Shown here: in pieces, positions 45,210-54,410 of the stretch | Numbering within the stretch: position 1 is the first letter of the stretch | How the letters are laid out: each line of letters begins with the position of its first letter | NCBI RefSeq assembly: GCF_024763615.1 | Contig: NC_077223.1 | Coordinates: 11,470,001-11,534,000, forward strand | Origin: Phlebotomus papatasi | Lineage: Eukaryota > Arthropoda > Insecta > Diptera > Psychodidae | DNA: 64,000 nucleotides | Direction: 5' to 3' | Notes under the pieces: generated by a model | Told to the model about the DNA's origin: nothing | Seen by the model: the letters and a program-made list of their open reading frames with translations, nothing else | Databases searched by the model: none | Made by a program: the position numbers and the translations under genes

Positions 45210-46683
45210 TAAGGCTGTCGGACTCACTCGGGTCCATATAGCCACTTTTGTTCACTTAGTTCAAATTTAGGTTTTCCGTTATCCTATGTACTTCACTAAT
45301 TTCACTATTTTATTTGTATTTTTAATTTATTTATCTCTTGTTTATTATCACTCTTTTTTTATATCACTTATTATTATTATATCACTTATTGTTGTTATAC
45401 GATCACAGTTTTTGAATTATTATATGCTCACTTTTATTTCTTTGATATATTTGTAGATCTCTTTATATGTTTTTTTCATTTGCTATTTTAAGAATATTTT
45501 TTATGCTCACTTTTTCATTATTAATGCACTTATAGTTTTCTCTTATCTTATTAAATTTTCTGCATTGGATCACTATGTGATTTATATCTTCCACGGTTTC
45601 GCACTTATAGCATAATTCTGTGTCCTCTTTTTTTATTAGTTTTAGAAACTTTTTGTCACAGCAATGTCCACTTCTAATCCTTTGGATTATTTTTATTTGA
45701 TCACTTCTTAAATTAATATTTTTGAACCATAGTTTTTTTTTCTAATATTCCTTGTCTGATGTCATGGTTGAATTTTCCTTTAGTTTCACAATTTTTTTTC
45801 CACAAATTTGTCCATTTTTTCCACATAAATTCTTTTCTTGTTCTGTCCACCTCTTTTCTACTTAAGCTACATTCGATGCGTATCCCATCCTTCGTTGCTT
45901 CCTTAGCTGCTTTGTCAGCTCTCTCGTTTCCTTTAATATTTATATGCCCAGGGATCCATTGTATGGTAACTTTTATATTTTTATTAGCTCTCACTATTTC
46001 TTTAATTTTGTTTTCGTATATTTTTTTACTCTCTTTTAAAAGTGATAAACATGCGCTCTTGGAGTCCGTTAATATAACTATCTCTTCCGCCTTTTTTGCA
46101 ACACTGAGTTTGATTGCAATAAATATTGCGATGAGTTCTGTTTCTTTGATCGATATTTTTTGTTTTATTTTGCACTTTAACACTTCTTCCGTTTTTTCAA
46201 AAAATATTCCAATTCCTGTGTCTTCGTCAATGATGGATCCATCCGTGAATATTCGCTCTTGATCCTTATATTGGTTTATAGTTTCATATGCGTAAGCTCT
46301 CAATTCTTCTATACTAGTGTCCTTTTTATTGCTCACTTTATTAACTAACTCTTCTTTGATTATTAGGTTGTCTGGCATTCTTTCACTCTTTCTCCATTCA
46401 TTTTCTCATCGTCCATCATTTTCTTTTTAGCTATATATCTAGCTGTAGTATTTTCAAGTTCCATTGCTATAGGTAATTCTGCGCTCTCTAGTATAGTGTT
46501 TACTGGCGTCGACTTGACAAAACCAAGGATTGTTCTTAGTGCCTGGTTCGCGATTATCTGCAGTTGGTTGCCTAACTTTTCTTCTGGTACTGCATATTGT
46601 ATTACTGGTGCTCCATAGATTTTTCTCGATTTAACCAGTGCATTGTATACTTCCAACATTCTTTTAGGGCGCTCCCCCCAAAT
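45210..46683 (-). mobile_element. 5'-truncated non-LTR retrotransposon (RT end plus RNase H)
   Basis: On the minus strand from 46683: LEVYNALVKSRKIYGAPVIQ and ANQALRTILGFVKSTPVN (the RT-RNase H connection), then RNase H with FTDGS, ETELIAI, LTDSKSA and WIPGHINIKGNERADKAA, so all catalytic residues are present. After a frameshift in a poly-A run near 45727 the frame continues to a zinc-knuckle-like CYKCETVEDINHIVIQC and stops at 45463. Another frame change lies near 46370. RNase H in the ORF is typical of the I, R1, LOA and related clades. The 3' UTR reaches about 45212 and ends GAGTCCGACAGCC. Confidence 0.8.
45463..46683 (-). pseudogene. RNase H-bearing retrotransposon ORF2 remnant, frameshifted
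   Basis: Coding part of the minus-strand element. Two frame changes (near 46370, between the connection and RNase H segments, and near 45727 at an A-run) break it, so it cannot make a full product. The RNase H part alone (46378-45713) remains open over 221 codons, suggesting recent decay. The endonuclease and RT core are lost by 5' truncation. Confidence 0.75.
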
Positions 46684-46715
46684 TAGCTTCTTCTTCTTCT
46701 TTTGTTTTACGTTTT

Positions 46716-47340
46716 GGCTGTCGGACTCAATTAGGTCCATATAGCCATTTCGTTCGCTCACTTTAAATTTTATTTTTTTTTTTCATTTATCACTTTCTTT
46801 TATTTTTTAACGTTCACTGTTTTTTTTAATTATTATATGCTCACCTTTATTTATTTAATGAATTAAAATATGTCTTCTTTGTCTTTTGCTTTGCTTTTCC
46901 ATGAAGTTTTTATGCTCATTCTTTCATTTTTTATCCCATTATATCATTTACTCGTCTCTGACTAAATGCTTTGCACTGATTCTAAGCTCCACGTTAATAT
47001 ATTTTCACCGTCATATTCCCTATTTTGTGATCTTCTTGAGTTCTTCTATTTAATGTTTGAAGGCTTCCTCTGGTCTTGGTCACCAAGATTTTCCTTCCGG
47101 TCTAAATAACTTTGTGCTCCCAGTTTATTGCTTCCTCTAGTATCTAGTTCTTTTCCAATATCATCTGGTTGTTCCCACATTGAAAAATTTGCAACACTTC
47201 TCGCCGGTGGAGGTTTTTCTGCTTGCTTTTGCATGAATTCATTGGGGACGCCGTCGGATTTAACCTCAAATTTTATTTCTCTTACTGATTTCACTCTGAA
47301 TCTAATTTCCTTATAAAATTTCTACTCAAATTTAATCATT
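46716..47340 (-). mobile_element. second, internally deleted copy of the same retrotransposon family
   Basis: Its 3' end GAGTCCGACAGCC and about 250 bp of 3' UTR match the end of the neighbour at 45212, in the same orientation. Upstream the homology stops at about 46970, and instead a minus-strand frame (47294-47046, 82 aa, KSDGVPNEFMQKQAEKPPPA onward) precedes the UTR. I infer an internally deleted copy that keeps a piece of ORF1; I do not recognise the protein. The 46363-46761 frame crosses from this UTR into the neighbouring copy and is not one gene. Confidence 0.5.
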
Positions 47341-47645
47341 GTGCTTTTAACTTTAATTTGGACACTCATTTTATATGATATAGCACTAATTTTTATCAAT
47401 ATCATAATTTTCTTTATGCTCTGAATTCAATATGGACTTATCGTCGCGCTCTTTTTTCGGACTTCTCTTCACAGATTTCGTCCGGCGATGCCAGCGCTAT
47501 CGTGGCATTCCGAAAAAGTTTCAGTAAAAATATGCAAAATGTCAACGTGAGTTTTTATATTCGACGCTCCACAGTATTTTGTACATCAATTCATGGTTTA
47601 TTGAGAGTTTAGGAGGTGGTCAGTAGATCTAGGAATTTGTGGACA
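47341..47645. promoter_or_regulatory. promoter and leader region of the TPR gene
   Basis: From about 47445 the sequence becomes GC-richer (TCGTCGCGCTC, GTCCGGCGATGCCAGCGC). TTTCAGTAAAA near 47520 is a possible initiator, but the downstream element there fits poorly. The start site is not fixed. Confidence 0.4.
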
Positions 47646-47648
47646 ATG
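47646..47648 (+). CDS. TPR membrane protein, initiator codon exon
   Basis: ATG followed directly by donor GTAAGT; a 63-bp intron separates it from GTT GCT GAG in the next exon. The next in-frame methionine is residue 45, in the middle of the first TPR, so this start is preferred. Confidence 0.75.
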
Positions 47649-47711
47649 GTAAGTAGTTTGTTGGGCGATGTAGAGTGAAGAATAATGGGATATTTGTGTG
47701 TTCCGGAATAG

Positions 47712-48348
47712 GTTGCTGAGGGAGAAGAATGTCCGGATGCGAGGGAACCCACGGCGGAGGAGATCAAGGAACAAGGGAATCAATGTGTACGCGCTGGGAA
47801 CTACAAGGAGGCAATTCTCCACTATTCGCAAGCTATTAAAATGAGCCCAAATCCCGATGCCACACTCTTTAGCAATCGATCCTTGGCATTTCTGAAGATG
47901 AAGCTCTTCTACTATGCCAATGAGGATGCTGACAGGGCTATTCAACTCCGTCCTGACTGGGCTAAGGGCTACTTCAGACGTGGGGAAGTCCAAACAGCAG
48001 CTGGACACTATGAAACGGCTCTTCTGTCGTATGGAAGGGCACTTCACTTGCAGCCAAATGACATTACCATCATAAATGCTGCCCAAAAAGTGGCCAGTCT
48101 TAGCAGTAAGGAAGCCAAGATGACTAAGAGACTTCCATGGATCTTTGTAACAGCTGGCGCCTTTCTCGGTGTGATAATATCCCTGGCGGATAGTTTTTTG
48201 GCAGAAACTTCTTCTCTCAATACGTTTCTAGCATTCCTTCTTACATTAATATTTTCTCTAATGGGATACGGCATCTACCGGATGTATAGGTACATGGTGA
48301 ATTTACAAAGGAAGGGAAATCTTGAGCCCCCAGTTGATCTTCTTGAAG
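47712..48348 (+). CDS. membrane-anchored TPR co-chaperone-like protein
   Basis: Main exon, residues 2-214 of 251. Three TPR motifs cover about residues 17-125: EEIKEQGNQCVRAGNYKEAI, ATLFSNRSLAFLKMKLFYYA, AKGYFRRGEVQTAAGHYETA. K20, N24, N56, K86 and R90 reproduce the five-residue carboxylate clamp of Hop TPR1, with which TPR proteins hold the EEVD tail of Hsp70 or Hsp90. Two hydrophobic helices follow (LPWIFVTAGAFLGVIISLAD and TFLAFLLTLIFSLMGYGIYR), so the protein should be anchored in a membrane with the TPR domain in the cytosol. I do not know the exact fly orthologue. The exon ends in phase 1. Confidence 0.88.
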
Positions 48349-48413
48349 GTAATACAAATATTGATCTTTAAATACTGTCCCATCAATTTTTAATTAATTT
48401 TTTGTTTGTGTAG

Positions 48414-48529
48414 ATTTTCAGAAACAGGAAGAAACTGAAGAGGCACCAGAAACCGGAAGTGCTACGACCACCCGCAATAGATACACGAAAGCTCAGGCAA
48501 GGCAGCGCTTTCGAAAGGGAAAACCCTAA
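48414..48529 (+). CDS. TPR membrane protein, last exon
   Basis: Residues 215-251: FQKQEETEEAPETGSATTTR, then NRYTKAQARQRFRKGKP and a stop. It has an acidic stretch followed by a very basic C-terminus. It is joined by a 65-bp intron with acceptor TTGTGTAG. The alternative of reading through the intron ends after a few codons (NTNIDL). Confidence 0.85.
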
Positions 48530-48698
48530 TAATGTGTATACTTTCCAGTGAAGCATGCATATGAAAAGATAATGTTTATTTTATGAAATATAAGAGCGCG
48601 AAAAATTCCAAGGATTTCGCCACCATTGACGTGATTTTATTTTAAAGGTCGCGGGAAAACAAAAATGCCTGGCCAGGAATTGCAATTTTTTCTGTTAA

Positions 48699-49482
48699 AG
48701 CTGGATTCACATGATGAAAATTTGCATGAGAAATTTTAATTTGTAATTCTCAATTTAATTCCCAATTGTTCCCAATTTCAAATCAAATGCTCGCGCGACA
48801 AAAATCAGCTGTCAAATCAATTGTGCGGTGCGCGTGAAACAAATTTGTTTCTTTTCGTGAGTAAAAATTCACGGAGGAGAGAAAAATACAGAATATTTGG
48901 GCAGAGAGTATTCCAAGGATTCCAAGCATTGCCCTCGTATGTGATATCTTGGTGGAATGTGTGTGCATTTGTACAGAAAGGCTCAGGTTTGAGATGTGTC
49001 ATGTGGAGTACAATGTTATCCCGAAAGATAACCCAACAACACGGAGGAATCAGGACAGGACCATCAGCAAAACATGGAAGAACCACTCCAACAATAGAAG
49101 TGCTGTTTTTCCACGAGAACTCAAGAATTGAAATGTCCGGAATTGATTTTGAAGGAAACTTGTGTGGTGTCAGCATCGCATCCGGAGAGAAGTTGCACCT
49201 GAACCGCAAAACCTCGGGGAGGATCTCTCACGCTCTCACCAGTTGTAACAAGTAAGAAATTACGATTACTGTTTGTTAACTGCGAAAATTTGACAGCTGA
49301 TTTTTGTCGCGCGTGCATTTGATTTGAAATTGGAAACAGTTGGGAATTAAATTGAGAAATAAAATCATCTTTATGAAAAATTTCTATGCAAAAGTGCGTA
49401 AGCCTCAGCCAATCAGATTGCTCTATTTTGGTTTACGTTTACGTATTTTTTCTTATGCACTTTTTCATCATGTGAATGAGGC
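48699..49482. mobile_element. terminal-repeat element with an open-frame core
   Basis: Ends GCTGGATTCACATGATGAAA and, inverted, GCCTCATTCACATGATGAAA, both next to TTAA (48695-48698 and 49483-49486). The arms also share a 65-bp inner block with GCGCGACAAAAATCAGCTGT. The right arm carries about 70 bp extra. The core (48820-49285) is open on one plus frame (48821-49255, 144 codons) and one minus frame (49209-48817, 130 codons). Neither resembles a transposase or any protein I know. It lies between the TPR gene and the ELL promoter. Confidence 0.65.
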
Positions 49483-49711
49483 TTAAGGATAATTAATTTT
49501 AGACACATTTCCACATTTCATGAGGAAACTTTTAGTCAAAGTAGTGGAATTTTTTTAATGGATTGAGAAAATAAGTTCTTGCTTGGATTTTTTGGAGTTT
49601 TTCTTATGAGAAAATGTGTTTTCCGGAATTCGCCGCTGTTCGCCACCAGTGGGATCAGAGTGTGAAGTTGGCTGCTGGCTGTCACGTTGACGCGGGATTT
49701 TTGACAGATAG

Positions 49712-49746
49712 TCAGTCTGTTGACGGGCTGCGCGACACACGGTCGC
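49712..49746 (+). promoter_or_regulatory. ELL core promoter, Inr plus DPE
   Basis: TCAGTC puts +1 at 49714. GGTCGC then falls exactly at +28 to +33 and fits the DPE RGWYV. The surrounding 49670-49760 is the most GC-rich stretch upstream of the ELL start. There is no TATA box at -30. This predicts a leader of 649 nt if it is unspliced. Confidence 0.6.
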
Positions 49747-49934
49747 TGGTGTAAATTTTTCTCACAAGGAAGACATAGAAAGGAGGAAATTTGAGAGAAA
49801 ATCAAGAGTGAAGGTTTTTTGTTTTATTTTTCCTAATTAATTTTTTGGTTTCCTCATAAGAGACAGGATAGAAAAGACTGTGGTGTGTGTGTGTGAAAAG
49901 GTCACTGGCGTAGACGAAGAGAAAAAAAAAGTGA

Positions 49935-49991
49935 ATGAGTGAATTTTTCATGGCAAACTCTTCAATGACCCCCATAGCGACAGAAGATTAG
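49935..49991 (+). other. upstream ORF in ELL leader
   Basis: An 18-codon frame starting ATGAGTGAATTT, with a further in-frame ATG at 49950, ending TAG. It lies before the ELL start in the predicted leader and could dampen translation. Whether it is used is not shown by sequence alone. Confidence 0.4.
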
Positions 49992-50020
49992 CAACTTTGA
50001 AATTAAATTCTCCATATTTG

Positions 50021-50098
50021 ATGGACTTTCGCTGCAATTTTTCAACGGAAAAATACATCCCCAAAGCAACTGGTGATTGGAGTGGTATGGTGAAATAG
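50021..50098 (+). other. second upstream ORF in ELL leader
   Basis: A 25-codon frame beginning MDFRCNFSTEKYIPK and ending TAG, 264 nt before the ELL ATG. Not recognised. It is listed because a scanning ribosome would meet it before the main start. Confidence 0.4.
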
Positions 50099-50362
50099 TG
50101 TTATAGAGAAGGAATTAATTGAAGAAGAGAAAAAAGAAAAAGAAATTGGCAATAGAAAGAAGGGAAAGAGAGTTTTGAAGGAAGCCCAGTTTTGGGAGAC
50201 ATTTTGCCATATTTGGCAAATTGTTCCTGCCTATTTGTGCTGTGGATTCAATTGAGAGGAGATTCCACTGTGGTGTGGTGTTAATAAAGTGGCCCACCTC
50301 ATCCAGCAATCGTAGCAAATTGGAAAGGTTTTTTTACGTGGCACATTTGAAAGCAAGTCAAG

Positions 50363-50503
50363 ATGGCCGCCCTGTGCACTGGTATTTCTTACGGATTGTC
50401 GCAGATACAAAATACCAGCACGACCACGGATGGCAAGGAGTTGATATTTGTCAAGTTGACCGACTCTGCTTATCGTGCCATTGAGGAATTTCAGCGGAAT
50501 CAA
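50363..50503 (+). CDS. Su(Tpl): RNA polymerase II elongation factor ELL, first coding exon
   Basis: Encodes MAALCTGISYGLSQIQNTST, then KELIFVKLTDSAYRAIEEFQ and RNQ before donor GTGAGT, phase 0. Human ELL starts MAALKEDRSYGLSCG and has VFHVKLTDSALRAFESY in the same place; the match and its position at the N-terminus identify the family. ELL is a nuclear elongation factor that suppresses transient Pol II pausing and is part of the super elongation and little elongation complexes; the fly gene is Suppressor of Triplolethal. The ATG context (CAAGATGG) is good. No further ELL exon is visible in the 13.5 kb to the window end. Confidence 0.88.
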
Positions 50504-51828
50504 GTGAGTTTTAAAATCATTCCTTTTTTTATTCATTGCCACCATCTTTGTGCGAAAAAGAAAAGTTATTGGTTGGTGGGGAGGGGGAGCAGTAGGTGGA
50601 AGTGTGTGTGTGAGAGACCCTCGGAGCTGTCAAAGTTGCCTTTGTGTGTGTGCAGAGATAAATTTCGTTGATCCTGGGTCTATTCAGAGGAACCAACATT
50701 TAAGGAAAAAGTCGTTTTTCTGCTTTTGTAGTGGTAGTCGCCAGGATTTGAAAAATACCTCGCCGAGATTGCTTTTTAAAGTCGATTTGTGAAGTTTAAT
50801 TAATGAAATTTCAATAAAAATTATTGTCAACATAAAGAAAATAGTTTTTAGAATTAGTTTAGTGACAAAGAATTGGTTAAAAGACGTGATTTAATAGCAA
50901 AAATAAGCTAAATATGGGTCGCCCAGCGATTTTTGCAACATTTCATAATTCTTGGAAAATTATGAAAAATATGTGGAATATCGGTGATTTATGAATTGGA
51001 ATAGAAAATTGGTGAGTTTTGGAAGCACTTGTGTCTATTTATTTTTTGAATTGTCCGTGGAAAATCCTCAGGAAAATGTCTTGAAAAGGTGCTTGCGTTG
51101 CTCGAAGAAATGCACCAAAACGGTTCAGTTGTCAAATAGAAGATGGCGGACGGTGTCCTTTGCGACATTTCTGTTTGATGTTTTTCACGTAATTTTGCAC
51201 GGATGTAACCAAATTTCCGTAGTAAGTTCATTAAAAATTATTAAAGAAGTGACCAATGAAGAGATTTGTGGGAAAATTCTGTGATTTTCATTGTTTTTTC
51301 TTGTGTTTTTTTAGTGTGAAAATTACCCTGAAAAAAATAGCATGCAGACCATATTTGTCGTCTGTTTTGGGGCTCTTGGGGGCTTTTTTAAGTCATCCTG
51401 ACATTATATCTTTTTGGAAAAAGGCCCTAGAAGTTCTAGGTAGACTTCCAGATAATCTGTGTGCTGTTTCGAAGTCCTCCGGACACTGAAATTCATTCCA
51501 TTAGATCACCAGAAGTGACTCAAGAGAAATCCCTTTTATCCTTCTAGAAACGGATAAATCTCACATTTTTTACACTGTAAGGATTCTAGAATAGTTTCTT
51601 TTTCTTTGCAAAGGAAGAAAAGAATAAAACTCTTAAAAGAAACATAAAAATTTTACAATTTTCCATCAGTGTTTGTTAACGAACTGTCTTATGGTCTCAA
51701 AAAACCCTGCAACTGTCACAAATTTATCACAATTATCTAATTTTTATATTTATTGGTTCTATTTCAACAAAACTAAGTAAGAAGAATTCCTCAAGAATAA
51801 GAAAAATTCCTAAAAACATTTAAAAAAA
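50504..51828. other. start of ELL intron 1
   Basis: Intron with a G-rich stretch (50575-50650, GTGTGTGTGAG type) just after the donor. The frames 50991-51284 and 51256-51489 are not recognised. There is no exon that continues the ELL frame. Confidence 0.45.
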
Positions 51829-51830
51829 TA

Positions 51831-52159
51831 CAGTAGAGTCTCCTAAATTCGAACGCTCGGGGGGTATTTTTGACATTTCTCACCTCCCAAATTCGAACGA
51901 TTTTCTCAAAACCAACGAAATTTGTGTGAGATTAAATTGTACTTTCAATCAAATTCCCGTACTTTCTCGCAACTTTTAGTGGTAACATACTTCCCTTTCA
52001 TTTTACATGACCATAAAGTATGTAAACATTCAGGAAGAAGCACATAAATACAATTTTCATTCACCAAGAATACGAACTTTCTGACATAACCTCACAATTG
52101 ACATTTTGAATCCAAACGTCGTTCGAATTTGAGAGATTCAGATTTGAGAGACTCTACTG
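51831..52159. mobile_element. Tigger/pogo-like miniature element
   Basis: Left end CAGTAGAGTCTCCTAAATTC, right end (inverted) CAGTAGAGTCTCTCAAATCT, TA at 51829-51830 and 52160-52161, 329 bp. Inside each end lies a second ATTCGAACG motif. It is the undisturbed relative of the element at 1067-2847. Confidence 0.85.
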
Positions 52160-52161
52160 TA

Positions 52162-53087
52162 AATGCAACATCAGCCTCTTTTTTTAGTGTTGCCAGATTC
52201 GAATGCAAAAATGACTTTTTCCTTTAGTAGTGGTTCCTCTGGTCTATTCCACAATATTTAAAAAATCTTTTATCACCTTTTTTGGTTCTGCGAAAATTTT
52301 TCAAAGGTTTTCACTTAAAAGTCACATTGATGATTTTACAAAAAAAATCCGATTTTTTTGCAACGTGCAAAATAGATAAGTTTCTATCTAGATTACGCAT
52401 AAAAATAATATCTTTTTTATCACAATAGATAATTGATTGGATTCTGAAAATAAGGAGTGAATTCTAAAGACTTGGAATTGTTCAAAAAGCCCGAAAATTG
52501 TATAAAAATGATTTGAATATAGAGGCCGGATTTACCTGAACTATGCACCCTCAAAATGACTCATTTTTGGCAAATTTTTAACTTACGATTGGACAGGGGG
52601 ACAGGGTCAATAGATCCATTAGGATTAGACCTTAAAAAAAACAATAAAACCATTTTTTTTACAAGTTATCAGCCTTTGGGAATTAGCCTAAACTCCATAT
52701 TGCAACCTATCTTAGGGAAAGTTCTTTAAATTATTTTTAATTGTTAAGAATTTCCACTAAAATTGTTCGTGGGGTAATTTTCACTTGTGTGCTGAATCTG
52801 TGCTTTAATTCAATTCAAGAAAACTTTATTAAAATTACACAATGCAACAAATTGACAATTTTTTATTGCACGTGGATTTCATATGGTACGTTTGATACGA
52901 GTCGGGTATCCTGATTATGATTGCTTCAAACTTTGTAAAATAACACGATATTTCTAAAAACAAAATCCTTGTGGGAAGAAACAAGGTTTAGTTAAAAAAT
53001 CTCAAGAATTTTAGAGAGAATTTAAAACAAAAAAATCAAGAAAATTATGTACTCTCTTCAGTACACAAACAATGCGTCTAATTCTAA
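52162..53087. other. ELL intron, nothing recognised
   Basis: AT-rich intron with no terminal repeats, array or exon that I can support. Confidence 0.4.
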
Positions 53088-53357
53088 TGCATCTGGCACA
53101 TCTTTTAGTTCAGTCTAATTTCATGAAATCAAATTTCGCGTCCCTTTCTTTCTCAACAGATTTGCATAAGTCTATTCCATTCCTTCGAACACAAAATTGG
53201 GATGAAACGGATGAACTTAATTTAATTTTGTGTAATATTAAAAAGAAAAAGAAGAGTGCGAAAGGGTAGGATAGACATATCCAAAGCTTTTAAGAAAGAA
53301 AAGGATGTGAATTTCGATTACAAGAATTTTTCTGATCTAAAAAACGAGCCAGAGCCG
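53088..53357. mobile_element. fold-back miniature element, copy 3 of five
   Basis: Left arm CATCTTTTAGTTCAGTCTAA, then TTTCATGAAATCAAATTTCG; right arm GAATTTTTCTGATCTAAAAA. The centre contains AAAATTGGGATGAA and AATTTTGTGTAATATT, like the other copies. Confidence 0.7.
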
Positions 53358-53815
53358 TTAGGACTAGATTTCGTGCATAGAAGACACCCCGGTCCAGTCA
53401 CTCTAAATGCCTTTTTTTATTTTTGAAAAAAAAAACAATTGTTATTAATAATATTAAAAGAGCAAACACAAAAAAAATTAAAGAAAATTGTGACGTGGGA
53501 GCAAAACCAAGAACAGTTTCTTAATCAGGAGACTCGATCGACTGTACCAACTGTAACATGTGAGGTTCGTGTTTAGATATTTCCTAGTTTATTTAATAGT
53601 TAATATTTGTTAGTTAGTTTAAGTTTTCGTTACTCTGGTCCTTAGGCATTCGGCCAGGGGCCCATTATGTCTAATAAAAGATGAAGCTATTTTTAACTTT
53701 TCCTTGTAAAAATTTTTGCAGATGTTCCATCGCGACTTAAACAAATTTGGTCGTAGTTCTTGTATTATTTCGGCGTGCATTATGAAATATATATTTCAAA
53801 AAAAAAAGGGTCCCG

Positions 53816-54060
53816 GTCGAAATCCTGAACGTCAAAATGCTGAAAGCCAAAATCCCGAACGCCAAAATTCCGAAAACCAAAATTCGTAAAAGTGTCATAG
53901 CACCTAGCAAAGCACAGGATACCTATAGCATAGCAAGGGAACTTTTCTGTGTTGGGAAATTATTCTACAGTTTATCCTCCATATAATTTCATCCCTTTCA
54001 GTATTTTAAATATTTGGGATTTTTGCTTTTGGGATTTTGGCTGCTTCCGATTTTAAGATA
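53816..54060. repeat. 15-bp tandem repeat block with inverse partner
   Basis: Five imperfect units of AAAATCCCGAACGCC at 53818-53890, and the inverse motif (GGGATTTTTGCTTTTGGGAT) at 54017-54045. The arrangement suggests a miniature element with repetitive arms. No coding sense. Confidence 0.55.
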
Positions 54061-54150
54061 GCTTTTAACGCACAATTTCGGAATATATTAATCTGATTCA
54101 GTGCCTCTATGCAAAAATGCATGGAAAAGTGAATGTCGAGAGGACTTCGC

Positions 54151-54410
54151 CTTCGGCACACCTCTTAGCTAGGTATAATTTCATGAAATCAAAATTCGCG
54201 TCCCCTTTTTCTTAAAAGATTTGCATAAGTCTATCCCACGTTTTCGTTCTCAAAATTGGACTGAACTAAATTTAATTTGGTGTGATGTTCAAAAAAGAAG
54301 ATTGCGAAAGTGTAAGATAAGCATATGCAAAAATTTTTCTAGAAAAGAAAGGGGTGTGAATTGTGAATTTTGACTATGAAATTTTCCTGATCTAAAAGCT
54401 GTGCCAGACA
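54151..54410. mobile_element. fold-back miniature element, copy 4 of five
   Basis: CTTCGGCACACCTCTTAGCT at the left and GATCTAAAAGCTGTGCCAGA at the right, with the family's inner blocks TTTCATGAAATCAAAATTCG and its inverse. Confidence 0.7.

Noticed and set aside
45759..46262. 167-codon plus-strand frame, hydrophobic, could be taken for a membrane protein
   Set aside because: It is the antisense of the RNase H frame; its hydrophobicity comes from the A-rich opposite strand.
46363..46761. A single 132-codon gene on the minus strand
   Set aside because: Its first third is the 3' UTR of one retrotransposon copy and the rest is the RT end of the next copy; the methionine belongs to neither ORF.
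50550..50792. 80-codon frame after the ELL donor as an alternative exon
   Set aside because: It is G/T-rich low-complexity sequence with no similarity to the next part of ELL, and the GTGAGT donor before it is strong.
53816..53890. CRISPR-like array of 15-bp repeats
   Set aside because: Units abut without spacers; it is a degenerate tandem repeat.
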